This document shows positions 16,088 through 29,099 of a DNA stretch of 64,000 nt, in pieces. The DNA comes from Apostichopus japonicus. Taxonomy: Eukaryota > Echinodermata > Holothuroidea > Aspidochirotida > Stichopodidae. The notes beneath the pieces are model-generated. The model saw only the letters and a program-made list of their open reading frames with translations, had not been told where the DNA came from and made no database searches. The position numbers and the translations under genes are program-made. The stretch is from positions 15,382,269 through 15,446,268 of the forward strand of contig NC_092572.1 in the NCBI RefSeq assembly GCF_037975245.1. Reading direction: 5' to 3'. Each line of letters starts with the position of its first letter. The stretch's first letter is position 1.

Positions 16088-18599
16088 GCATTAGTTAATC
16101 CACCTAATATCTCAGTCCATACAGTGGCGGGATGGCTCGGCGCACTGTACGAGCTGATGATCGAGACTCTCTTTTGCATCCCTGGTTCGAACCCCGGGTG
16201 ATGACGTCTTTTGCCGATCTTTTACAGCAAGTGCCTACACGGGGAGCTGTAAGCATTAGTTAATCCACCTAATATCTCAGTCCATACAGTGGCGGGATGG
16301 CTCGGCGCACTGTACGAGCTGATGATCGAGACTCTCTTTTGCATCCCTGGTTCGAACCCCGGGTGATGACGTCTTTTGCCGATCTTTTACAGCAAGTGCC
16401 TACACGGGGAGCTGTAAGCATTAGTTAATCCACCTAATATCTCAGTCCATACAGTGGCGGGATGGCTCGGCGCACTGTACGAGCTGATGATCGAGACTCT
16501 CTTTTGCATCCCTGGTTCGAACCCCGGGTGATGACGTCTTTTGCCGATCTTTTACAGCAAGTGCCTACACGGGGAGCTGTAAGCATTAGTTAATCCACCT
16601 AATATCTCAGTCCATACAGTGGCGGGATGGCTCGGCGCACTGTACGAGCTGATGATTGAGACCCTCTTTTGCATCCCTGGTTCGAACCCCGGGTGATGAC
16701 GTCTTTTGCCGATCTTTTACAGCAAGTGCCTACACGGGGAGCTGTAAGCATTAGTTAATCCACCTAATATCTCAGTCCATACAGTGGCGGGATGGCTCGG
16801 CGCACTGTACGAGCTGATGATCGAGACTCTCTTTTGCATCCCTGGTTCGAACCCCGGGTGATGACGTCTTTTGCCGATCTTTTACAACAAGTGCCTGCAC
16901 GGGGAGCTGTAAGCATTAGTTAATCCACCTAATATCTCAGTCCATACAGTGGCGGGATGATTCGGCGCACTGTACGAGCTGATGATCGAGACTCTCTTTT
17001 GCATCCCTGGTTCGAACCCCGGGTGATGACGTCTTTTGCCGATCTTTTACAGCAAGTGCCTGCACGGGGAGCTGTAAGCATTAGTTAATCCACCTAATAT
17101 CTCAGTCCATACAGTGGCGGGATGGCTCGGCGCACTGTACGAGCTGATGATCGAGACTCTCTTTTGCATCCCTGGTTCGAACCCCGGGTGATGACGTCTT
17201 TTGCCGATCTTTTACAGCAAGTGCCTGCACGGGGAGCTGTAAGCATTAGTTAATCCACCTAATATCTCAGTCCATACAGTGGCGCGATGGCTCGGCGCAC
17301 TGTACGGGCTGATGATCGAGACTCTCTTTTGCATCCCTGGTTCGAACCCCGGGTGATGACGTCTTTTGCCGATCTTTTACAGCAAGTGCCTGCACGGAGA
17401 GCTGTAAGCATTAGTTAATCCACCTAATATCTCAGTCCATACAGTGGCGGGATGGCTCGGCGCACTGTACGAGCTGATGATCGAGACTCTCTTTTGCATC
17501 CCTGGTTCGAACCCCGGGTGATGACGTCTTTTGCCGATCTTTTACAGCAAGTGCCTACACGGGGAGCTGTAAGCATTAGTTAATCCACCTAATATCTCAG
17601 TCCATACAGTGGCGGGATGGCTCGGCGCACTGTACGAGCTGATGATCGAGACTCTCTTTTGCATCCCTGGTTCGAACCCCGGGTGATGACGTCTTTGCCG
17701 ATCTTTTACAGCAAGTGCCTACACGGGGAGCTGTAAGCATTAGTTAATCCACCTAATATCTCAGTCCATACAGTGGCGGGATGGCTCGGCGCACTGTACG
17801 AGCTGATGATCGAGACTCTCTTTTGCATCCCTGGTTCGAACCCCGGGTGATGACGTCTTTTGCCGATCTTTTACAGCAAGTGCCTACACGGGGAGCTGTA
17901 AGCATTAATTAATCCACCTAATATCTCAGTCCATACAGTGGCGGGATGGCTCGGCGCACTGTACGAGCTGATGATCGAGACTCTCTTTTGCATCCCTGGT
18001 TCGAACCCCGGGTGATGACGTCTTTTGCCGATCTTTTACAACAAGTGCCTGCACGGGGAGCTGTAAGCATTAGTTAATCCACCTAATATCTCAGTCCATA
18101 CAGTGGCGGGATGGTTCGGCGCACTGTACGAGCTGATGATCGAGACTCTCTTTTGCATCCCTGGTTCGAACCCCGGGTGATGACGTCTTTTGCCGATCTT
18201 TTACAGCAAGTGCCTGCACGGGGAGCTGTAAGTACTAGTTAATCCACCTAATATCTCAGTCCATACAGTGGCGGGATGGCTCGGCGCACTGTACGAGCTG
18301 ATGATCGAGACTCTCTTTTGCATCCATGGTTCGAACCCCGGGTGATGACGTCTTTTGCCGATCTTTTACAGCAAGTGCCTGCACGGGGAGCTGTAAGTAC
18401 TAGTTAATCCACCTAATATCTCAGTCCATACAGTGGCGCGATGGCTCGGCGCACTGTACGAGCTGATGATCGAGACTCTCTTTTGCATCCCTGGTTCGAA
18501 CCCCGGGTGATGACGTCTTTTGCCGATCTTTTACAGCAAGTGCCTGCACGGGGAGCTGTAAGTATTAGTTAATCCACCTAATATCTCAGTCCATACAGT

Positions 18600-21500
18600 G
18601 GCGGGATGGCTCGGCGCACTGTACGAGCTGATGATCGAGACTCTCTTTTGCATCCGTGGTTCGAACCCCGGATGATGACGTCTTTTGCCGATCTTTTACA
18701 GCAAGTGCCTGCACGGGGAGCTGTAAGTATTAGTTAATCCACCTAATATCTCAGTCCATACAGTGGCGGGATGGCTCGGCGCACTGTACGAGCTGATGAT
18801 CGAGACTCTCTTTTGCATCCCTGGTTCGAACCCCGGGTGATGACGTCTTTTGCCGATCTTTTACAGCAAGTGCCTGCACGGGGAGCTGTAAGTACTAGTT
18901 AATCCACCTAATATCTCAGTCCATACAGTGGCGCGATGGCTCGGCGCACTGTACGAGCTGATGATCGAGACTCTCTTTTGCATCCCTGGTTCGAACCCCG
19001 GGTGATGACGTCTTTTGCCGATCTTTTACAGCAAGTGCCTTCACGGGGAGCTGTAAGTATTAGTTAATCCACCTAATATCTCAGTCCATACAGTGGCGGG
19101 ATGGCTCGGCGCACTGTACGAGCTGATGATCGAGACTCTCTTTTGCATCCCTGGTTCGAACCCCGGGTGATGACGTCTTTTGCCGATCTTTTACAGCAAG
19201 TGCCTGCACGGGGAGCTGTAAGTATTAGTTAATCCACCTAATATCTCAGTCCATACAGTGGCGGGATGGCTCGGCGCACTGTACGAGCTGATGATCGAGA
19301 CTCTCTTTTGCATCCCTGGTTCGAACCCCGGGTGATGACGTCTTTTGCCGATCTTTTACAGCAAGTGCCTGCACGGGGAGCTGTAAGTATTAGTTAATCC
19401 ACCTAATAGCTCAGTCCATACAGTGGCGCGATGGCTCGGCGCACTGTAGAGGCTGATGATCGAGACTCTCTTTTGCATCCCTGGTTCGAACCCCGGGTGA
19501 TGACGTCTTTTGCCGATCTTTTACAGTAAGTGCCTGCACGGGGAGCTGTAAGTATTAGTTAATCCACCTAATATCTCAGTCCATACAGTGGCGGGATGGC
19601 TCGGCGCACTGTAGAGGCTGATGATCGAGACTCTCTTTTGCATCCCTGGTTCGAACCCCGGGTGATGACGTCTTTTGCCGATCTTTTACAGCAAGTGCCT
19701 GCACGGGGAGCTGTAAGTATTAGTTAATCCACCTAATATCTCAGTCCATACAGTGGCGGGATGGCTCGGCGCACTGTACGAGCTGATGATCGAGACTCTC
19801 TTTTGCATCCCTGGTTCGAACCCCGGGTGATGACGTCTTTTGCCGATCTTTTACAGCAAGTGCCTGCACGGGGAGCTGTAAGTATTAGTTAATCCACCTA
19901 ATATCTCAGTCCATACAGTGGCGGGATGGCCCGGCGCACTGTACGAGCTGATGATCGAGACTCTCTTTTGCATCCCTGGTTCGAACCCCGGATGATGACG
20001 TCTTTTGCCGATCTTTTACAGCAAGTGCCTGCACGGGGAGCTGTAAGTATTAGTTAATCCACCTAATATCTCAGTCCATACAGTGGCGGGATGGCTCGGC
20101 GCACTGTACGAGCTGATGATCGAGACTCTCTTTTGCATCCCTGGTTCGAACCCCGGGTGATGACGTCTTTTGCCGATCTTTTACAGCAAGTGCCTGCACG
20201 GGGAGCTGTAAGTACTAGTTAATCCACCTAATATCTCAGTCCATACAGTGGCGCGATGGCTCGGCGCACTGTACGAGCTGATGATCGAGACTCTCTTTTG
20301 CATCCCTGGTTCGAACCCCGGGTGATGACGTCTTTTGCCGATCTTTTACAGCAAGTGCCTGCACGGGGAGCTGTAAGTATTAGTTAATCCACCTAATATC
20401 TCAGTCCATACAGTGGCGGGATGGCTCGGCGCACTGTACGAGCTGATGATCGAGACTCTCTTTTGCATCCGTGGTTCGAACCCCGGATGATGACGTCTTT
20501 TGCCGATCTTTTACAGCAAGTGCCTGCACGGGGAGCTGTAAGTATTAGTTAATCCACCTAATATCTCAGTCCATACAGTGGCGGGATGGCTCGGCGCACT
20601 GTACGAGCTGATGATCGAGACTCTCTTTTGCATCCCTGGTTCGAACCCCGGGTGATGACGTCTTTTGCCGATCTTTTACAGCAAGTGCCTGCACGGGGAG
20701 CTGTAAGTACTAGTTAATCCACCTAATATCTCAGTCCATACAGTGGCGCGATGGCTCGGCGCACTGTACGAGCTGATGATCGAGACTCTCTTTTGCATCC
20801 CTGGTTCGAACCCCGGGTGATGACGTCTTTTGCCGATCTTTTACAGCAAGTGCCTTCACGGGGAGCTGTAAGTATTAGTTAATCCACCTAATATCTCAGT
20901 CCATACAGTGGCGGGATGGCTCGGCGCACTGTACGAGCTGATGATCGAGACTCTCTTTTGCATCCCTGGTTCGAACCCCGGGTGATGACGTCTTTTGCCG
21001 ATCTTTTACAGCAAGTGCCTGCACGGGGAGCTGTAAGTATTAGTTAATCCACCTAATATCTCAGTCCATACAGTGGCGGGATGGCTCGGCGCACTGTACG
21101 AGCTGATGATCGAGACTCTCTTTTGCATCCCTGGTTCGAACCCCGGGTGATGACGTCTTTTGCCGATCTTTTACAGCAAGTGCCTGCACGGGGAGCTGTA
21201 AGTATTAGTTAATCCACCTAATAGCTCAGTCCATACAGTGGCGCGATGGCTCGGCGCACTGTAGAGGCTGATGATCGAGACTCTCTTTTGCATCCCTGGT
21301 TCGAACCCCGGGTGATGACGTCTTTTGCCGATCTTTTACAGTAAGTGCCTGCACGGGGAGCTGTAAGTATTAGTTAATCCACCTAATATCTCAGTCCATA
21401 CAGTGGCGGGATGGCTCGGCGCACTGTAGAGGCTGATGATCGAGACTCTCTTTTGCATCCCTGGTTCGAACCCCGGGTGATGACGTCTTTTGCCGATCTT

Positions 21501-22230
21501 TTACAGCAAGTGCCTGCACGGGGAGCTGTAAGTATTAGTTAATCCACCTAATATCTCAGTCCATACAGTGGCGGGATGGCTCGGCGCACTGTACGAGCTG
21601 ATGATCGAGACTCTCTTTTGCATCCCTGGTTCGAACCCCGGGTGATGACGTCTTTTGCCGATCTTTTACAGCAAGTGCCTGCACGGGGAGCTGTAAGTAT
21701 TAGTTAATCCACCTAATATCTCAGTCCATACAGTGGCGGGATGGCTCGGCGCACTGTACGAGCTGATGATCGAGACTCTCTTTTGCATCCCTGGTTCGAA
21801 CCCCGGGTGATGACGTCTTTTGCCGATCTTTTACAGCAAGTGCCTGCACGGGGAGCTGTAAGTATTAGTTAATCCACCTAATATCTCAGTCCATACAGTG
21901 GCGGGATGGCCCGGCGCACTGTACGAGCTGATGATCGAGACTCTCTTTTGCATCCCTGGTTCGAACCCCGGATGATGACGTCTTTTGCCGATCTTTTACA
22001 GCAAGTGCCTGCACGGGGAGCTGTAAGTATTAGTTAATCCACCTAATATCTCAGTCCATACAGTGGCGGGATGGCTCGGCGCACTGTACGAGCTGATGAT
22101 CGAGACTCTCTTTTGCATCCCTGGTTCGAACCCCGGGTGATGACGTCTTTTGCCGATCTTTTACAGCAAGTGCCTGCACGGGGAGCTGTAAGTACTAGTT
22201 AATCCACCTAATATCTCAGTCCATACAGTG
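18600..22230 (+). repeat. Duplicated 11-unit block (1,815 bp)
   Basis: Rare variants recur at exactly 1,815 bp: CATCCGTGG at 18651 and 20466, CACTGTAGAGG at 19441 and 21256, and TTACAGTAAG at 19521 and 21336. This is an 11-unit higher-order repeat present twice. Confidence 0.85.
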
Positions 22231-25200
22231 GCGCGATGGCTCGGCGCACTGTACGAGCTGATGATCGAGACTCTCTTTTGCATCCCTGGTTCGAACCCCG
22301 GGTGATGACGTCTTTTGCCGATCTTTTACAGCAAGTGCCTGCACGGGGAGCTGTAAGTACTAGTTAATCCACCTAATATCTCAGTCCATACAGTGGCGGG
22401 ATGGCTCGGCGCACTGTACGAGCTGATGATCGAGACTCTCTTTTGCATCCCTGGTTCGAACCCCGGGTGATGACGTCTTTTGCCGATCTTTTACAGCAAG
22501 TGCCTTCACGGGGAGCTGTAAGTATTAGTTAATCCACCTAATATCTCAGTCCATACAGTGGCGGGATGGCTCGGCGCACTGTACGAGCTGATGATCGAGA
22601 CTCTCTTTTGCATCCCTGGTTCGAACCCCGGGTGATGACGTCTTTTGCCGATCTTTTACAGCAAGTGCCTGCACTGTGAGCTGTAAGCACTAGTTAATCC
22701 ACCTAATATCTCAGTCCATACAGTGGCGCGATGGCTCGGCGCACTGTACGAGCTGATGATCGAGACTCTCTTTTGCATCCCTGGTTCGAACCCCGGGTGA
22801 TGACGTCTTTTGCCGATCTTTTACAGCAAGTGCCTGCACGGGGAGCTGTAAGTACTAGTTAATCCACCTAATATCTCAGTCCATACAGTGGCGCGATGGC
22901 TCGGCGCACTGTACGAGCTGATGATCGAGACTCTCTTTTGCATCCCTGGTTCGAACCCCGGGTGATGACGTCTTTTGCCGATCTTTTACAGCAAGTGCCT
23001 GCACGGGGAGCTGTAAGTATTAGTTAATCCACCTAATATCTCAGTCCATACAGTGGCGCGATGGCTCGGCGCACTGTACGAGCTGATGATCGAGACTCTC
23101 TTTTGCATCCCTGGTTCGAACCCCGGGTGATGACGTCTTTTGCCGATCTTTTACAGCAAGTTCCTGCACGGGGAGCTGTAAGTACTAGTTAATCCACCTA
23201 ATATCTCAGTCCATACAGTGGCGCGATGGCTCGGCGCACTGTACGAGCTGATGTTCGAGACTCTCTTTTGCATCCCTGGTTCGAACCCCGGGTGATGACG
23301 TCTTTTGCCGATCTTTTACAGCAAGTGCCTGCACGGGGAGCTGTAAGTATTAGTTAATCCACCTAATATCTCAGTCCATACAGTGGCGGGATGGCTCGGC
23401 GCACTGTACGAGCTGATGATCGAGACTCTCTTTTGCATCCATGGTTCGAACCCCGGGTGATGACGTCTTTTGCCGATCTTTTACAGCAAGTGCCTGCACG
23501 GGGAGTTGTAAGTATTAGTTAATCCACCTAATATCTCAGTCCATACAGTGGCGGGATGGCTCGGCGCACTGTACGAGCTGATGATCGAGACTCTCTTTTG
23601 CATCCCTGGTTCGAACCCCGGGTGATGACGTCTTTTGCCGATCTTTTACAGCAAGTGCCTGCACGGGGAGCTGTAAGTATTAGTTAATCCACCTAATAGC
23701 TCAGTCCATACAGTGGCGCGATGGCTCGGCGCACTGTAGAGGCTGATGATCGAGACTCTCTTTTGCATCCCTGGTTCGAACCCCGGGTGATGACGTCTTT
23801 TGCCGATCTTTTACAGCAAGTGCCTGCACGGGGAGCTGTAAGTATTAGTTAATCCACCTAATATCTCAGTCCATACAGTGGCGGGATGGCTCGGCGCACT
23901 GTACGAGCTGATGATCGAGACTCTCTTTTGCATCCCTGGTTCGAACCCCGGGTGATGACGTCTTTTGCCGATCTTTTACAGCAAGTGCCTGCACGGGGAG
24001 CTGTAAGTATTAGTTAATCCACCTAATATCTCAGTCCATACAGTGGCGGGATGGCTCGGCGCACTGTAGAGGCTGATGATCGAGACTCTCTTTTGCATCC
24101 CTGGTTCGAACCCCGGGTGATGACGTCTTTTGCCGATCTTTTACAGCAAGTGCCTGCACGGGGAGCTGTAAGTATTAGTTAATCCACCTAATATCTCAGT
24201 CCATACAGTGGCGGGATGGCTCGGCGCACTGTACGAGCTGATGATCGAGACTCTCTTTTGCATCCCTGGTTCGAACCCCGGGTGATGACGTCTTTTGCCG
24301 ATCTTTTACAGCAAGTGCCTGCACGGGGAGCTGTAAGTATTAGTTAATCCACCTAATATCTCAGTCCATACAGTGGCGGGATGGCTCGGCGCACTGTACG
24401 AGCTGATGATCGAGACTCTCTTTTGCATCCCTGGTTCGAACCCCGGGTGATGACGTCTTTTGCCGATCTTTTACAGCAAGTGCCTAGACGGGGAGCTGTA
24501 AGTATTAGTTAATCCACCTAATATCTCAGTCCATACAGTGGCGGGATGGCTCGGCGCACTGTACGAGCTGATGATCGAGACTCTCTTTTGCATCCCTGGT
24601 TCGAACCCCGGGTGATGACGTCTTTTGCCGATCTTTTACAGCAAGTGCCTAGACGGGGAGCTGTAAGTATTAGTTAATCCACCTAATATCTCAGTCCATA
24701 CAGTGGCGGGATGGCTCGGCGCACTGTACGAGCTGATGATCGAGACTCTCTTTTGCATCCCTGGTTCGAACCCCGGGTGATGACGTCTTTTGCCGATCTT
24801 TTACAGCAAGTGCCTGCACGGGGAGCTGTAAGTATTAGTTAATCCACCTAATATCTCAGTCCATACAGTGGCGGGATGGCTCGGCGCACTGTACGAGCTG
24901 ATGATCGAGACTCTCTTTTGCATCCCTGGTTCGAACCCCGGGTGATGACGTCTTTTGCCGATCTTTTACAGCAAGTGCCTGCACGGGGAGCTGTAAGTAT
25001 TAGTTAATCCACCTAATATCTCAGTCCATACAGTGGCGGGATGGCTCGGCGCACTGTACGAGCTGATGATCGAGACTCTCTTTTGCATCCCTGGTTCCAA
25101 CCCCGGGTGATGACGTCTTTTGCCGATCTTTTACAGCAAGTGCCTGCACGGGGAGCTGTAAGTATTAGTTAATCCACCTAATATCTCAGTCCATACAGTG

Positions 25201-25689
25201 GCGGGATGGCTCGGCGCACTGTACGAGCTGATGATCGAGACTCTCTTTTGCATCCCTGGTTCCAACCCCGGGTGATGACGTCTTTTGCCGATCTTTTACA
25301 GCAAGTGCCTGCACGGGGAGCTGTAAGTACTACTTAATCCACCTAATATCTCAGTCCATACAGTGGCGCGATGGCTCGGCGCACTGTACGAGCTGATGTT
25401 CGAGACTCTCTTTTGCATCCCTGGTTCGAACCCCGGGTGATGACGTCTTTTGCCGATCTTTTACAGCAAGTGCCTGCACGGGGAGCTGTAAGTACTACTT
25501 AATCCACCTAATATCTCAGTCCATACAGTGGCGGGATGGCCCGGCGCACTGTACGAGCTGATGATCGAGACTCTCTTTTGCATCCCTGGTTCGAACCCCG
25601 GGTGATGACGTCTTTTGCCGATCTTTTACAGCAAGTGCCTGCACGGGGAGCTGTAAGTATTAGTTAATCCACCTAATATCTCAGTCCAT

Positions 25690-28600
25690 ACAGTGGCGGG
25701 ATGGCTCGGCGCACTGTACGAGCTGATGATCGAGACTCTCTTTTGCATCCCTGGTTCGAACCCCGGGTGATGACGTCTTTTGCCGATCTTTTACAGCAAG
25801 TGCCTGCACGGGGAGCTGTAAGTATTAGTTAATCCACCTAATATCTCAGTCCATACAGTGGCGGGATGGCTCGGCGCACTGTACGAGCTGATGATCGAGA
25901 CTCTCATTTGCATCCCTGGTTCGAACCCCGGGTGATGACGTCTTTTGCCGATCTTTTACAGCAAGTGCCTGCACGGGGAGCTGTAAGTACTAGTTAATCC
26001 ACCTAATATCTCAGTCCATACAGTGGCGCGATGGCTCGGCGCACTGTACGAGCTGATGATCGAGACTCTCTTTTGCATCCCTGGTTCGAACCCCGGGTGA
26101 TGACGTCTTTTGCCGATCTTTTACAGCAAGTGCCTGCACGGGGAGCTGTAAGTACTAGTTAATCCACCTAATATCTCAGTCCATACAGTGGCGCGATGGC
26201 TCGGCGCACTGTACGAGCTGATGTTCGAGACTCTCTTTTGCATCCCTGGTTCGAACCCCGGGTGATGACGTCTTTTGCCGATCTTTTACAGCAAGTGCCT
26301 GCACGGGGAGCTGTAAGTATTAGTTAATCCACCTAATATCTCAGTCCATACAGTGGCGGGATGGCCCGGCGCACTGTACGAGCTGATGATCGAGACTCTC
26401 TTATGCATCCCTGGTTCGAACCCCGGGTGATGACGTCTTTTGCCGATCTTTTACAGCAAGTGCCTGCACGGGGAGCTGTAAGTATTAGTTAATCCACCTA
26501 ATATCTCAGTCCATACAGTGGCGGGATGGCTCGGCGCACTGTACGAGCTGATGATCGAGACTCTCTTTTGCATCCCTGGTTCGAACCCCGGGTGATGACG
26601 TCTTTTGCCGATCTTTTACAGCAAGTGCCTGCACGGGGAGCTGTAAGTATTAGTTAATCCACCTAATATCTCAGTCCATACAGTGGCGGGATGGCTCGGC
26701 GCACTGTACGAGCTGATGATCGAGACTCTCTTTTGCATCCCTGGTTCGAACCCCGGGTGATGACGTCTTTTGCCGATCTTTTACAGCAAGTGCCTGCACG
26801 GGGAGCTGTAAGTATTAGTTAATCCACCTAATATCTCAGTCCATACAGTGGCGGGATGGCTCGGCGCACTGTACGAGCTGATGATCGAGACTCTCTTTTG
26901 CATCCCTGGTTCGAACCCCGGGTGATGACGTCTTTTGCCGATCTTTTACAGCAAGTGCCTGCACGGGGAGCTGTAAGTATTAGTTAATCCACCTAATATC
27001 TCAGTCCATACAGTGGCGGGATGGCTCGGCGCACTGTACGAGCTGATGATCGAGACTCTCTTTTGCATCCCTGGTTCGAACCCCGGGTGATGACGTCTTT
27101 TGCCGATCTTTTACAGCAAGTGCCTGCACGGGGAGCTGTAAGTATTAGTTAATCCACCTAATATCTCAGTCCATACAGTGGCGGGATGGCTCGGCGCACT
27201 GTACGAGCTGATGATCGAGACTCTCTTTTGCATCCCTGGTTCGAACCCCGGGTGATGACGTCTTTTGCCGATCTTTTACAGCAAGTGCCTGCACGGGGAG
27301 CTGTAAGTATTAGTTAATCCACCTAATATCTCAGTCCATACAGTGGCGGGATGGCCCGGCGCACTGTACGAGCTGATGATCGAGACTCTCTTTTGCATCC
27401 CTGGTTCGAACCCCGGGTGATGACGTCTTTTGCCGATCTTTTACAGCAAGTGCCTGCACGGGGAGCTGTAAGTATTAGTTAATCCACCTAATATCTCAGT
27501 CCATACAGTGGCGGGATGGCTCGGCGCACTGTACGAGCTGATGATCGAGACTCTCTTTTGCATCCCTGGTTCGAACCCCGGGTGATGACGCCTTTTGCCG
27601 ATCTTTTACAGCAAGTGCCTGCACGGGGAGCTGTAAGTATTAGTTAATCCACCTAATATCTCAGTCCATACAGTGGCGGGATGGCTCGGCGCACTGTACG
27701 AGCTGATGATCGAGACTCTCTTTTGCATCCCTGGTTCGAACCCCGGGTGATGACGTCTTTTGCCGATCTTTTACAGCAAGTGCCTGCACGGGGAGCTGTA
27801 AGTATTAGTTAATCCACCTAATATCTCAGTCCATACAGTGGCGGGATGGCCCGGCGCACTGTACGAGCTGATGATCGAGACTCTCTTTTGCATCCCTGGT
27901 TCGAACCCCGGGTGATGACGTCTTTTGCCGATCTTTTACAGCAAGTGCCTGCACGGGGAGCTGTAAGTATTAGTTAATCCACCTAATATCTCAGTCCATA
28001 CAGTGGCGGGATGGCTCGGCGCACTGTACGAGCTGATGATCGAGACTCTCTTTTGCATCCCTGGTTCGAACCCCGGGTGATGACGTCTTTTGCCGATCTT
28101 TTACAGCAAGTGCCTGCACGGGGAGCTGTAAGTATTAGTTAATCCACCTAATATCTCAGTCCATACAGTGGCGGGATGGCTCGGCGCACTGTACGAGCTG
28201 ATGATCGAGACTCTCATTTGCATCCCTGGTTCGAACCCCGGGTGATGACGTCTTTTGCCGATCTTTTACAGCAAGTGCCTGCACGGGGAGCTGTAAGTAC
28301 TAGTTAATCCACCTAATATCTCAGTCCATACAGTGGCGCGATGGCTCGGCGCACTGTACGAGCTGATGATCGAGACTCTCTTTTGCATCCCTGGTTCGAA
28401 CCCCGGGTGATGACGTCTTTTGCCGATCTTTTACAGCAAGTGCCTGCACGGGGAGCTGTAAGTACTAGTTAATCCACCTAATATCTCAGTCCATACAGTG
28501 GCGCGATGGCTCGGCGCACTGTACGAGCTGATGTTCGAGACTCTCTTTTGCATCCCTGGTTCGAACCCCGGGTGATGACGTCTTTTGCCGATCTTTTACA

Positions 28601-28790
28601 GCAAGTGCCTGCACGGGGAGCTGTAAGTATTAGTTAATCCACCTAATATCTCAGTCCATACAGTGGCGGGATGGCCCGGCGCACTGTACGAGCTGATGAT
28701 CGAGACTCTCTTATGCATCCCTGGTTCGAACCCCGGGTGATGACGTCTTTTGCCGATCTTTTACAGCAAGTGCCTGCACGGGGAGCTGTA
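25690..28790 (+). repeat. 14-unit higher-order repeat (2,310 bp)
   Basis: CTCATTTGC recurs at 25901 and 28211, and CTTATGCATCC at 26400 and 28710, both 2,310 bp apart. In both blocks these are linked in the same order with GCGCG and TGTTCG variants between them. So a 14-unit block was copied as a whole. Confidence 0.85.
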
Positions 28791-29099
28791 AGTATTAGTT
28801 AATCCACCTAATATCTCAGTCCATACAGTGGCGGGATGGCTCGGCGCACTGTACGAGCTGATGATCGAGACTCTCTTTTGCATCCCTGGTTCGAACCCCG
28901 GGTGATGACGTCTTTTGCCGATCTTTTACAGCAAGTGCCTGCACGGGGAGCTGTAAGTATTAGTTAATCCACCTAATATCTCAGTCCATACAGTGGCGGG
29001 ATGGCTCGGCGCACTGTACGAGCTGATGATCGAGACTCTCTTTTGCATCCCTGGTTCGAACCCCGGGTGATGACGTCTTTTGCCGATCTTTTACAGCAA

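Larger units (their letters stand above)
15961..16125 (+). repeat. Prototype satellite unit
   Basis: First complete unit, used here to number positions. Arms that can pair: 10-13 with 26-29 (GCTC/GAGC, 12-base loop), like a D arm; 31-34 with 52-55 (GATG/CATC, 17-base loop), in the anticodon-arm place; 56-60 with 68-72 around TTCGAAC, a T arm with one T-C mismatch. Positions 1-7 cannot pair with 73-79, so no acceptor stem exists. TGACGTCT at 77-84 is a CRE-like site. 97-103 and 121-127 (TTACAGC/GCTGTAA) form a second stem-loop. Confidence 0.85.
15961..18150 (+). repeat. Left-edge satellite subfamily
   Basis: Units here carry AAGCATTAG (C at unit position 129) and often CCTACACGG (A at 112) instead of AAGTATTAG and CCTGCACGG. 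These variants fade out after about 18.1 kb. One unit near 17695 has a one-base deletion in the T4 run (GTCTTTGCC). This marks a distinct, locally homogenised edge subfamily. Confidence 0.75.
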
